Assembly: GCA_030656095.1 (NCBI GenBank)
Contig: JAUSOU010000041.1
Span: 1-53,693 of the forward strand
Source of the DNA: Thermovirgaceae bacterium
GTDB lineage: Bacteria > Synergistota > Synergistia > Synergistales > Thermovirgaceae
Direction: 5' to 3'
DNA length: 53,693 nt
The notes under the pieces are model-generated. The model did not search any database. It was given only the letters and a program-made list of their open reading frames with translations, and had not been told where the DNA came from. Each line of letters starts with the position of its first letter. Position 1 is the first letter of the stretch. Positions 8,395 through 16,131 of the stretch are shown piece by piece. Position numbers and translations under genes: made by a program.

Positions 8395-8429
8395 CACGAC
8401 TCGCAACTCACGATTTACGATTCACCATT
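8395..8429. repeat. heptameric tandem repeat, five units
   Basis: Five degenerate 7-base units on the plus strand (CACGACT, CGCAACT, CACGATT, TACGATT, CACCATT); on the minus strand they read as variants of AATCGTG. They belong to the same family as the ACTCGTA-type repeats at 46457 and 53546. The repeat covers the last seven codons and stop of the sigma factor gene. Confidence 0.7.
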
Positions 8430-8959
8430 ACTTTCTTCCGGATCCTTTGCAGCGCGTTGTCCACCTTTTTTCGGGGCCAGGCCAGTACCTCAGATGCTCC
8501 GGATATGGAACCCGTCTCCAGAAAGGCGTCAAGCACGGTAGTCTCCAGACATGAGAGACCATTGAAAAGGTCTTCAAGGGCAAAATCAGGAAGCGGGTAT
8601 GGATCAGGCCCTGCCATTAAATAAATATCATCGGGGATTTCCCCGAATAGATGGATCATGGTCAATCTATCCCTGTTTCTCCGAAGGAAGGATATCATTC
8701 CGTTGCGGACGCAGGAAAAGGAGTAGGAGGAAAACTTTCCTCTCTCCTGTTCATAACCCTTGGCCGCACGGATCAGGGACATATAACCCTCCTGGAGCAG
8801 GTCGTCAAGGTCATGTCGTCCATTTTCCGTGAATTCCCTGGCAATGTACCTTACAAATGGAGTAAATGCCACAAACAGTTCGGTAAGGGCCTTCTCTTCC
8901 CCTTCCTTGCATCTTTTCACCAGTTCAAAGTCGGGTTCTTTCCATAAACTCATCACCAT
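8408..8959 (-). CDS. sigma-70 family RNA polymerase sigma factor, SigH-like
   Basis: A 183-residue sigma factor with only region 2 and region 4. Region 2 covers about residues 25-95 (LDDLLQEGYMSLIRAAKGYEQE, quoted as DDLLQEGYMSLIRAAKGY; then FSSYSFSCVRNGMISFLRR). Region 4 covers about 125-180 and ends DNALQRIRKKV, very like the DNALQRVKRKL of Firmicute SigH. Its usual roles are alternative transcription programmes; the target genes here are unknown. The start ATG at 8959 has an AGGACAGG site. It follows the pyrimidine phosphorylase gene by 15 bases and is the last gene of the xerD-PNP-PyNP-sigma unit. Its C-terminus is written by the heptameric repeat. Confidence 0.85.
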   Translation of the reverse strand: MVMSLWKEPDFELVKRCKEGEEKALTELFVAFTPFVRYIAREFTENGRHDLDDLLQEGYMSLIRAAKGYEQERGKFSSYSFSCVRNGMISFLRRNRDRLTMIHLFGEIPDDIYLMAGPDPYPLPDFALEDLFNGLSCLETTVLDAFLETGSISGASEVLAWPRKKVDNALQRIRKKVMVNRKS

Positions 8960-8974
8960 CTGGCAAACCTGTCC

Positions 8975-10297
8975 TCATTCCGGGAAAACGGGACCTTCGG
9001 TATCGATCACAATATCTCCCGGCTGTGTTTTATCCCCAACGCAAAAAGCTCCTGACAGCCTGACCAGTGCTTCTTCGCTCCGGCTGTCATTTTTCTGGCA
9101 GTATAGGCGTGCGACAATGTCCCCTCTGGCGATCCTGTCGCCCTTTTTCGCCAAAAGTTCGCAGCAGACCGTTTTGTCGATCTCCTGTTCCCTGGTAAGC
9201 CTTCCCCCGTCCAGAAGGCGAACCACTTCTCCAATGGTCTTCGCATCGCAACGGTTGATCCATCCGTCTTCAGAAACCCTGACATCATGTACCGAAGGGG
9301 CAAATCGCATCGGTCCGGATCTCTCATCAATAAAAGCATCTAGATCTCCGCCCTGCGCCTTGACCATTTTTTGAAACATGGCAAAACCTTCGCCCGAATC
9401 GAGCGCTTTTTTTGCGGTTTCCTCGCCATGAAGAGGAGTGTCAGATTTGCACCCAAGGAAGAGCATTGCTCCAGCCAGTTTTATTGAAAGGATCCTAGTG
9501 TCGGATGGGCCGCGCCCTTTGAGTACTTCTATCGCTTCCATGACCTCGGCTGAATTGCCCACCCATTTCCCAAGGGGCTGGGACATGTCGGTAATAAGAG
9601 CCATGGCGGCTCGGCCCAGGGATGATGAGAGTGTGACCAGCTGTCTGGCCAGTATTCTTGCGGAGGCAATATCCTGCATGAAGGCGCCATTGCCGCACTT
9701 GACATCAAAGACAAACGCACTGGATCCCCCCGCCAGTTTTTTGCTCACGATACTGCTTGTTATCAGTGGAATGCAGGGAACCGTTCCTGTGACATCCCTC
9801 AGTTCATAAAAACGCGCCTCTGCCGGAGCAAGTTCTCCGGAGTGTCCGCTCACGGCGCATCCAATATCCTCCACCTGGTTCATGAAGCTCTTCATGTCCA
9901 GCCGGGATCTGAAACCCGGGATTGATTCAAGTTTATCTATTGTTCCGCCTGTAAAACCAAGTCCCCTGCCGCTAAGCTTTGCTACGGGAACACCGCATGC
10001 AGCGGCAAGCGGAACAACGACGAGGGTCGTCTTGTCTCCCACGCCACCGGTGCTGTGCTTGTCCACGGCGAAAAAGCGTTCAGGAAATTTCACTTTCCGG
10101 CCTGATTCCGAAAGTGCTTCAGTGAAAACGCGGTTTTCCTCTTCCGACAAACCGGTGAAAAATACCGCCATAAGCCATGCCGATATCTGATAGTCCGCCA
10201 GATTCCCCAGGGTTACAAGTCTTACAAACTCGCGAATCTGGGCGGGTTCGTTCGACAGGCCGTCGCGCTTGGTTTCGATGAAGGAAACGGGGTTCAT
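8975..10297 (-). CDS. pyrimidine-nucleoside / thymidine phosphorylase
   Basis: Cleaves thymidine, deoxyuridine or uridine with phosphate to give the base and (deoxy)ribose-1-phosphate. The 440-residue protein shows the family signature DKHSTGGVGDKTTLVVVPLA (phosphate and substrate site) near residue 78, SGRGLGFTGGTIDKLESIPG just after, and KKLAGGSSAFVFDVKCGNGA near residue 185. Length matches DeoA/Pdp. The ATG at 10297 overlaps the stop of the purine phosphorylase gene by four bases (ATGA), so the two are translationally coupled. DeoA versus Pdp specificity cannot be assigned safely. Confidence 0.92.
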   Translation of the reverse strand: MNPVSFIETKRDGLSNEPAQIREFVRLVTLGNLADYQISAWLMAVFFTGLSEEENRVFTEALSESGRKVKFPERFFAVDKHSTGGVGDKTTLVVVPLAAACGVPVAKLSGRGLGFTGGTIDKLESIPGFRSRLDMKSFMNQVEDIGCAVSGHSGELAPAEARFYELRDVTGTVPCIPLITSSIVSKKLAGGSSAFVFDVKCGNGAFMQDIASARILARQLVTLSSSLGRAAMALITDMSQPLGKWVGNSAEVMEAIEVLKGRGPSDTRILSIKLAGAMLFLGCKSDTPLHGEETAKKALDSGEGFAMFQKMVKAQGGDLDAFIDERSGPMRFAPSVHDVRVSEDGWINRCDAKTIGEVVRLLDGGRLTREQEIDKTVCCELLAKKGDRIARGDIVARLYCQKNDSRSEEALVRLSGAFCVGDKTQPGDIVIDTEGPVFPE

Positions 10298-11127
10298 GAT
10301 CCGGCGTTCCGAAGCCTGAGGATCACCGCCTGGAGAAGGCCAACCAGCCTGCCGGATGCCTTATCCATCTCTTTGAGAACCTCTTCGTGCGTAAGCGGCG
10401 CTTCCGTCATTCCTGCGGCGTAGTTTGCGACGCAGGATATCACGCAGATCTTCATTCCCATGTGCCTTGCGGCTATAACCTCCGGGACGGTGGACATTCC
10501 CACTACATCCGCCCCAAGAATACGGAGCATCCGGATCTCGGCGGGGGTTTCAAAGGAGGGCCCGGTAAAGGCGGCATAAACCCCTCTCTTAACCTGCATA
10601 TTTAGCGAGGAGGCTGCACTCTCAGTCAATTCGATTAATTTTCTGTCATAAGCATATGTCATGTCCGGGAACCGCGGACCCCATTCATCTTCGTTTCCGC
10701 CCCTAAGCGGGTTGTGTCCCTGGAAGTTGATATGATCGTAGATAAGCACAAGGTCGCCGGGGGAGAGGGAGTGGCTGATACCCCCCGAGGCGTTAGTCGC
10801 AAAATAATAGGGTATCTTCATCTCTCCAAAAACCCTTACAGGAAAAACGACGTCCGGCAGCGAATAACCCTCGTAATAATGGTGTCTCCCTTGCATGACA
10901 ATGACCGGCGTGGACCCAAAGATCCCGGACACTAATTTGCCCAAATGCCCTGGAGCCGTAGATGATGGCCAGCCGGGTATCTCTTCGTACGGGATCTCGA
11001 CTTTCTCCTGAATGGATCCGGCAAATGCACCCAACCCGGAACCAAGAACAACGGCCGCCTCCGGGCGTTGTCTGATCCGGTTGATGATGAACTCCTTTGC
11101 TTTCTGGACTTTTTCCCTGTATGACAT
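10294..11127 (-). CDS. punA: purine-nucleoside phosphorylase
   Basis: Trimeric-type PNP that splits inosine, guanosine or their deoxy forms with phosphate. Visible motifs are VVLGSGLGAFA near residue 28 (phosphate loop), MQGRHHYYEGY, ATNASGGI, and the purine-site segment GPSFETPAEIRMLR followed by GMSTVPEVIAARHMG. The product has 277 residues, normal for the family. The start at 11127 is picked because AGGAGG lies 10 bases upstream; an ATG three codons earlier sits too close to that site. It is followed by the overlapping pyrimidine phosphorylase gene, giving a nucleoside-breakdown pair that fits the nucleoside importer. Confidence 0.94.
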   Translation of the reverse strand: MSYREKVQKAKEFIINRIRQRPEAAVVLGSGLGAFAGSIQEKVEIPYEEIPGWPSSTAPGHLGKLVSGIFGSTPVIVMQGRHHYYEGYSLPDVVFPVRVFGEMKIPYYFATNASGGISHSLSPGDLVLIYDHINFQGHNPLRGGNEDEWGPRFPDMTYAYDRKLIELTESAASSLNMQVKRGVYAAFTGPSFETPAEIRMLRILGADVVGMSTVPEVIAARHMGMKICVISCVANYAAGMTEAPLTHEEVLKEMDKASGRLVGLLQAVILRLRNAGS

Positions 11128-11173
11128 GAAAACCATTCCTCCTGGTCAGACATAAGGTCAACCTGAACCAATT

Positions 11174-12061
11174 TTAGGCCCTGGGGTGGCTTTTGTCGTA
11201 AACATCACGCAATTCGACATCAAAATGGGTGTATTTTTCAGTGGTCATTATCGAGGAGTGCCCCAGAAGCTCCTGAAGCGTCCGGAGGTCCATGCCTCGC
11301 CGAAGAAGATGGGTTGCGAAGGAGTGTCTCAGGATATGAGGGAAAAGCCTGGATTCTGATATTCCTGCTGCCTTGCCCCGTTTTCGGACTATCCGCCAGA
11401 CATCCTCCCGGCGAAGAGCGCGCCCGTTACGCGAAACAAAAAAACCGTCCGTGTCTTCCGGGGGGAAATGCCCCCTCCCGGCTTCGAGATATCTTTCCAC
11501 CCTGCCCCGGACCTTTCCTACCAGGGGAACAATCCTTTCCTTGCCGCCTTTGCCCTTTATTCTTACGAACCCCGACTGTATCCCGACATCATCAAGAGCC
11601 AGGCAGGCGATCTCCCCGGCCCTGAGACCGCATCCATACCCCAGTTCCACAATGGCGCGATCGCGAAGAGATACCGGATCCTCTCCCTCGCATGCTTCGA
11701 GCAGCCTGTCGATCTCCCCCTCCGTAAGCACCTGAGGAAGTTTCTTTTCTCTGGAGGGAAGGCGGGGAAGATTTCCCTCCTCATTCAGGAGTCCTTCCGC
11801 GGCCAGGAAACGCATCCAGGACCTCAGAGTCGCCGCACTACGCTGGACGGATGATTTGCTTCTTCCCGCATCGGTCAGGCAAGCCAGAAAACCTGAGATC
11901 GTTTCAGGGGAAGGAGGAGAAGGATCGATCCCATTATTTTCGCAATACCTCATCCAGGCACGGAGATCACTGCCGTATGCGTTGATGGTGTTCTCCGAGC
12001 AGCCTCGCTCAAAACGCAAGTATCCGAAGAAAAGATGAAAATCCGGCACTTGGCCTGTCAT
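11174..12061 (-). CDS. xerD: tyrosine recombinase XerD-like
   Basis: Site-specific tyrosine recombinase of 295 residues, the length of XerC/XerD, which resolves chromosome dimers at dif with FtsK. The N-terminal core-binding SAM-like domain covers about residues 1-90. The catalytic domain carries the Arg of GCGLRAGE, the Lys of KGKGGKERIVP, HILRHSFATHLL, the His of LLGHSS and the nucleophilic Tyr of TTEKYTHF. The housekeeping length and lack of phage genes nearby favour Xer over an integrase. It begins 20 bases beyond the terminator that ends the large upstream operon and precedes punA by 46 bases. Confidence 0.88.
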   Translation of the reverse strand: MTGQVPDFHLFFGYLRFERGCSENTINAYGSDLRAWMRYCENNGIDPSPPSPETISGFLACLTDAGRSKSSVQRSAATLRSWMRFLAAEGLLNEEGNLPRLPSREKKLPQVLTEGEIDRLLEACEGEDPVSLRDRAIVELGYGCGLRAGEIACLALDDVGIQSGFVRIKGKGGKERIVPLVGKVRGRVERYLEAGRGHFPPEDTDGFFVSRNGRALRREDVWRIVRKRGKAAGISESRLFPHILRHSFATHLLRRGMDLRTLQELLGHSSIMTTEKYTHFDVELRDVYDKSHPRA

Positions 12062-12080
12062 GCCCTCTTCAACCCCCCTT

Positions 12081-12107
12081 GAAAAAAGGGCGGTTGATTA
12101 CCCGCCC
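12081..12107 (-). terminator. intrinsic terminator at the end of the efp-to-nudF run
   Basis: On the minus strand GGGCGG (12102-12107) pairs with CCGCCC (12088-12093) around an 8-base loop and is followed by six T. The stem includes the TAA stop of nudF. Confidence 0.8.
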
Positions 12108-12655
12108 CCGCCCTGAGAGATGTCATTCTTATGGGCAAGATACCAGAATATTGACGAAATCGTCTTTGAATCCTTGATCTTCCCTGATTCTACAGCCTGC
12201 CGAAGTTCCCGGGGTGAGAGACGGACAACATCCAGAAATTCGTCGGAGTCGCAATCCTTCTCCGAAGGAACAAGATTCACGGCATGAAAGATCACCAGCA
12301 TCTCATTGCTGAATCCAGGAGATGTATAAAACCTCATTACCTCCCGAATTTCTCCTGCATCGTAGCCTATTTCTTCCTGCATCTCGCGCCTTGCCGTCTC
12401 GGCGGGTTTCTCACCCTCCTCGATTATCCCGGCAGGGATCTCGAGCAAAAATTCCCCCACCGGGTACCGATACTGCCTGACAAGAAGCAAATCTCCATTT
12501 TCCGCTTCCGCGACTATCCCGACGGCGGGGGCATGTTCAACTACCTCCCTCATCGTCTTGCTTCCACCGGGGAGCCTGACGTTGTCAACCCTGAGATTTA
12601 TTATCCGGCCCCTGTATATCAGGTTGCCCGATACCCGTTCCTCTGCCGCAGGCAT
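12098..12655 (-). CDS. nudF: NUDIX hydrolase, ADP-ribose pyrophosphatase type
   Basis: Hydrolyses ADP-ribose and similar nucleoside diphosphate sugars. The 185-residue protein has the full Nudix box (GX5EX7REUXEEXGU) at about residues 75-97, seen as GIIEEGEKPAETARREMQEE, then IGYDA. The downstream SPGFSNEML segment is typical of the ADPRase subgroup. It is the last gene of a very long operon, 7 bases after the oxidoreductase gamma subunit, and its stop codon lies inside the terminator stem. The ribosome-binding site is weak, so translation may rely on coupling. Confidence 0.88.
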   Translation of the reverse strand: MPAAEERVSGNLIYRGRIINLRVDNVRLPGGSKTMREVVEHAPAVGIVAEAENGDLLLVRQYRYPVGEFLLEIPAGIIEEGEKPAETARREMQEEIGYDAGEIREVMRFYTSPGFSNEMLVIFHAVNLVPSEKDCDSDEFLDVVRLSPRELRQAVESGKIKDSKTISSIFWYLAHKNDISQGGGG

Positions 12656-12662
12656 TACGGGG

Positions 12663-13223
12663 CTACTTTTTCAGGAGCTTCCTTGCTATCTCCTGCCCCT
12701 TCTCAAAGGCCTCGAGATTCATCGGAAGGAACTGCGGCTTTCTCTTGCCCAGTTTGTCCTTGATGGTCTCGATGCAAGCCTCTTTGCTTACAAGATCACT
12801 GGCCTCGATTATCGCTCCGAGAACAACAATGTTGGATACCTTGTCGCTTCCAAGTGCAATGGCCGTGCTGTGGGCCGGGACCGGCAATAAGGTGACATCC
12901 TTCCTTGGGTTGGCGTATAGAACAAGGTCGGAGTTGTACACAAGAAGCCCGCCGGGCTTTACGGATCTTTCGAACCTCTCCAGCGAAGGATTGTTCATTA
13001 TGACTGTGACATCGGCTTCGGCAACAACAGGAGAAGCTATCTCCTCGTCGCTGATGGCCACTCCGCAGTTGGCGGTTCCGCCGCGCATCTCAGGGCCGTA
13101 CGAGGGGATCCATGTGACATACCTTCCCTCGTTTATGGCCGTATATGCGACAAGCTGTCCCAGAACCATTATTCCCTGGCCGCCGAAACCGGCGGCGATC
13201 ATTCCCCTGAAAAAAGCTGACAT
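12663..13223 (-). CDS. 2-oxoacid:ferredoxin oxidoreductase, gamma subunit
   Basis: Small gamma subunit (186 residues) of the four-subunit 2-oxoacid:ferredoxin oxidoreductase. It opens with the family glycine motif AAGFGGQGIMVLGQLVAYTA, and has YGPEMRGGTANCGVAISDEEI-type residues (EMRGGTANC) lining the alpha/gamma interface. The start ATG at 13223 has AAGGAGG 10 bases upstream. Gene order delta-alpha-beta-gamma matches VOR/KOR type enzymes of anaerobes. The exact substrate (branched-chain 2-oxoacids or 2-oxoglutarate) is not decided by sequence. Confidence 0.9.
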   Translation of the reverse strand: MSAFFRGMIAAGFGGQGIMVLGQLVAYTAINEGRYVTWIPSYGPEMRGGTANCGVAISDEEIASPVVAEADVTVIMNNPSLERFERSVKPGGLLVYNSDLVLYANPRKDVTLLPVPAHSTAIALGSDKVSNIVVLGAIIEASDLVSKEACIETIKDKLGKRKPQFLPMNLEAFEKGQEIARKLLKK

Positions 13224-13238
13224 AATCGGCAGGCCTCC

Positions 13239-13985
13239 TTATTTGAAATCCTTGAAGACGCCGAGTGGGTAGTGCGGCATCATCGTGCTCTCCGTCCATT
13301 CAAACGCCTCCACAGGCGGCATTCCCCAGTTGGTCGGGCAGTTGGAGAGAACTTCCACGAAGGAGTAGCCTTTCCTGTCTATCTGGTTCTGGAAGGCCTT
13401 TTTGATGGCCTTCTTGGCTTCGATAACGTATTTGGGTTTTGCGACCGATACCCTGATGATGTACCCGGGGGTCTCCAGCGTAGCCAGCATCTCGCACATC
13501 CGCATGGGGTAACCGGCAAGTTCCGGATCCCTTCCAAATGGACAGGTCGTAGATTTCTGGCCGATCAGTGTTGTTGGAGCCATCTGGCCGCCGGTCATCC
13601 CGTATATGGCGTTGTTGATGAAAATTGTCGTAAGTTTTTCTCCCCTGTTGGCGACGTGAATGATCTCGGCTGTCCCTATTGAGGCAAGGTCGCCGTCACC
13701 CTGGTAGGTGAATACGATCTTGTCCGGTCTGGTCCTCTTGATTCCGGTCGCAAGTGCGGGAGCCCTGCCATGGGCCGCCTCGCAAAAATCAATGTCTATG
13801 TAGTCGTACATCAGGGCCGCGCACCCTACAGGGGCGGTTCCAATAGTATTCTCCTGTATACCGAGCTCATCGATAACCTCGCAAAGGAGCCTGTGAGTGA
13901 TCCCGTGTCCGCACCCAGGGCAGTAATGCGTGTGAACGCCGTCGACCCATGATTTGGGCCTTTCGTATATCTTCGTCTCTTTCAT
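13239..13985 (-). CDS. 2-oxoacid:ferredoxin oxidoreductase, beta (TPP-binding) subunit
   Basis: Thiamine diphosphate-binding subunit (248 residues). HYCPGCGHGITHRLL is the conserved start of the beta subunit. The GDGDLASIGTAEIIHVANR segment is the GDG...N TPP/Mg site, with the later NNAIYGMTGGQMAPTT completing it. The enzyme decarboxylates 2-oxoacids oxidatively, giving acyl-CoA and reduced ferredoxin. Start choice is between a GTG at 13994 and the ATG at 13985; the ATG is preferred because a GGGGGGT site then has better spacing. It lies between the alpha and gamma genes. Confidence 0.92.
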   Translation of the reverse strand: MKETKIYERPKSWVDGVHTHYCPGCGHGITHRLLCEVIDELGIQENTIGTAPVGCAALMYDYIDIDFCEAAHGRAPALATGIKRTRPDKIVFTYQGDGDLASIGTAEIIHVANRGEKLTTIFINNAIYGMTGGQMAPTTLIGQKSTTCPFGRDPELAGYPMRMCEMLATLETPGYIIRVSVAKPKYVIEAKKAIKKAFQNQIDRKGYSFVEVLSNCPTNWGMPPVEAFEWTESTMMPHYPLGVFKDFK

Positions 13986-14006
13986 CACCTTCACACCCCC
14001 CCGTTC

Positions 14007-15059
14007 CTAAAGAATGGCCCTTATCTGGTCCTCGATCTCCTTCACCGAAGGAGCAATGCCCCCGGCATGACCAAAAAAGGAGACCGGGGCCTTCCCGCAT
14101 ACGGCAGCCCTGACGTCTTCGACCATCTGCCCCATGTTCATTTCGACTACCAGGACGTGCTTTGCGCCGGTCGCAAGATCATTCAACTTATCGCTGGGAA
14201 AAGGGAAGAGCGTTATAGGCCTCAGCATGCCGACCTTGATCCCCTCCCTGCGAAGATTGTTGATCGCTGACCTTGCGATACGCGCCGTTGTACCGAAAGC
14301 GGAAAGGATGATCTCGGCGTCATCGCACAGAAAGGACTCGAAGCGGACTTCCTTTTCCATCTCCTTGTACTTCTTATGAAGATGGATATTGTGTTGTTCA
14401 AGGTTTTCAGGATTAAGATAGAGACTCTTCAGGATCCTTCTTTTCCCTCCACGCTCGCCCATGCAGCCAAGTGCCCATGATTCCCTTTTGGGTAGATCTT
14501 TCGAAACGTGTTCGGTGATCTCCACTGCTTCCATCATCTGTCCCATGAAACCATCCGCCAGTATCATGACCGGGTTCCTGTATTTTATGGCCAGATCAAA
14601 GGCCTCCTGGGTGATCTCGACTGCCTCCTGCAAAGTGCTTGGAGCCAGCACCAGAAGCCTGTAGTCACCATTTCCCCCGCCCTTGGTAGCCTGGAAGTAG
14701 TCTGCCTGCGAGGGGAGAATGCCACCAAGACCCGGGCCTCCGCGCATAACGTTTACGATGACCGCAGGGATCTCGCAACCGGCGATATAGCTAATTCCCT
14801 CGGACATCAAGGATATCCCCACACTTGAGGATGTTGTCATTATCTTAGTCCCCGTCGAACCACCGCCCATGACCATGTTGATCGCCGCAACTTCGCTCTC
14901 GGCCTGGACGTAAGCGCCGCCGATCTTCGGCAGTTTTGCCGACATGTATTCGGGTATCTCGTTCTGGGGCGTGATAGGGTACCCGAAAAAGTACTTGCAG
15001 CCCGCCTGAATGGCGGCCTCTGCTATTGCCTCAGTTCCCTTCATTAGAACCCTTGCCAT
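14007..15059 (-). CDS. 2-oxoacid:ferredoxin oxidoreductase, alpha subunit (VorB/KorA type)
   Basis: Large alpha subunit (350 residues) carrying the pyrimidine-binding half of the active site: LMKGTEAIAEAAIQAGCKYF, FGYPITPQNEIPEYM near residue 28, and the QAESEVAAINMVMGGG loop. It most resembles subunits named VorB (3-methyl-2-oxobutanoate oxidoreductase) in anaerobes. ATG at 15059 has GGGAGG 8 bases upstream; a GTG three codons earlier sits on top of that site. It follows the ferredoxin subunit by 21 bases. The set would feed amino-acid-derived 2-oxoacids into energy metabolism in an amino-acid fermenter. Confidence 0.92.
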   Translation of the reverse strand: MARVLMKGTEAIAEAAIQAGCKYFFGYPITPQNEIPEYMSAKLPKIGGAYVQAESEVAAINMVMGGGSTGTKIMTTSSSVGISLMSEGISYIAGCEIPAVIVNVMRGGPGLGGILPSQADYFQATKGGGNGDYRLLVLAPSTLQEAVEITQEAFDLAIKYRNPVMILADGFMGQMMEAVEITEHVSKDLPKRESWALGCMGERGGKRRILKSLYLNPENLEQHNIHLHKKYKEMEKEVRFESFLCDDAEIILSAFGTTARIARSAINNLRREGIKVGMLRPITLFPFPSDKLNDLATGAKHVLVVEMNMGQMVEDVRAAVCGKAPVSFFGHAGGIAPSVKEIEDQIRAIL

Positions 15060-15080
15060 GGATACCACCTCCCGGCTTGA

Positions 15081-15299
15081 TTACTTCTCTTCGATTCGGA
15101 AGACTTCAATAGCCGCATCGGGGCAGGTCGTCGCGCACATGCTGCAGGCGATGCACCCATCCTTGAACTGTTCCACGGGCCTGTACCCTTTGCTGTTGAT
15201 ATGTTCGGATATCCTCAGCACTTTTACCGGGCACGTCTGGACGCAAAGCCCGCAGCTTTTGCAATACTCTTCCAGCACGTTGATACGTCCTTTTGCCAT
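15081..15299 (-). CDS. 2-oxoacid:ferredoxin oxidoreductase, delta subunit (2[4Fe-4S] ferredoxin)
   Basis: A 72-residue ferredoxin with two clusters of the CxxCxxCxxxCP kind: CKSCGLCVQTCP near residue 13 and CIACSMCATTCP near residue 49. It carries electrons from the TPP centre to free ferredoxin. Its small size and place in front of the alpha gene identify it as the delta subunit. A GAGGGTG site precedes the ATG at 15299. The 70 bases upstream hold no clear promoter. Confidence 0.92.
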   Translation of the reverse strand: MAKGRINVLEEYCKSCGLCVQTCPVKVLRISEHINSKGYRPVEQFKDGCIACSMCATTCPDAAIEVFRIEEK

Positions 15300-15369
15300 T
15301 TATCCATACACCCTCTTCCCTATGGTAAATGAATGTTCGAAGTAATTTTTTCCCGAACCTTTCGGCCGC

Positions 15370-16131
15370 TCAGGATCTATCCCCTGCATGAGTCCACAAA
15401 TATCCCTCTTCCCATGGGAGCATCATGTGCCTGACCATGGGCCAAAGTGCAAGGGGGGTCTCCTTACGCAATCCATCAGTTTCGTCCGCAAGATGAGGAG
15501 GAACAGTTCCGAAAATCACTTCCAGACCCAGATCCCTGCCGGCCTGAAAGACCTGACTGTAACCCCACAAAAGGTCATCCCTGGAGGTCTCATCCATGAG
15601 ATGAGGATTTGCCATAAGGGCACCGACTTTCAATCCGGATATTGATTCCATGCTCCGGATCATAACTCCTATTCCTCCGGATTCACGGGTCTGGGGCCTG
15701 AAAGGGTTTACCACTAAAATAAGCAGGTATCCGGCATCGACAATCTGTCCGGCGAACTGCTTCAGGGCTCTGACGCCTATCGCATCTCCTCCGACATCGA
15801 GCAGAAGGCGGCCCCTGCCGGATTTCAGAGCCCAGGCGACTCCTGGAGAGATGACGGGCATGTCGGACCATCTGACACTCTCTGGAGGGGTAAGTATCTT
15901 GAAACCCTCATTACGGAGGGTCTCGGCGATCTGCCGGACGCAGAAATACGGATTGATGATATCAACGTCTGCGATCGTTATTTCTTCACCACAGGAACGG
16001 AAAGCAAGTGCCAGGTTGAGAACACACTCGGTCTTTCCTGATCCGAGTGCTCCCGTTACGGCAATCGCCTTTGGCCAGGAGCGTTCGCAAACCATGCCGA
16101 CGGGCCGGCTCTGTCCGGAGAGAAGATTCAT
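15370..16131 (-). CDS. P-loop ATPase of unknown role, linked to the oxidoreductase operon
   Basis: A 253-residue protein with a Walker A motif GALGSGKTE at about residues 28-36 and a possible Walker B at LLLDVGGD (about 111-118). DVDIINPYF lies near residue 56, a place where SIMIBI/MinD-like ATPases keep a switch aspartate. I do not recognise a named family. The ATG at 16131 overlaps the fmt stop by four bases. It sits between fmt and the ferredoxin subunit gene, so a role in assembling or regulating the 2-oxoacid oxidoreductase is possible, but this rests only on position. Confidence 0.7.
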   Translation of the reverse strand: MNLLSGQSRPVGMVCERSWPKAIAVTGALGSGKTECVLNLALAFRSCGEEITIADVDIINPYFCVRQIAETLRNEGFKILTPPESVRWSDMPVISPGVAWALKSGRGRLLLDVGGDAIGVRALKQFAGQIVDAGYLLILVVNPFRPQTRESGGIGVMIRSMESISGLKVGALMANPHLMDETSRDDLLWGYSQVFQAGRDLGLEVIFGTVPPHLADETDGLRKETPLALWPMVRHMMLPWEEGYLWTHAGDRS

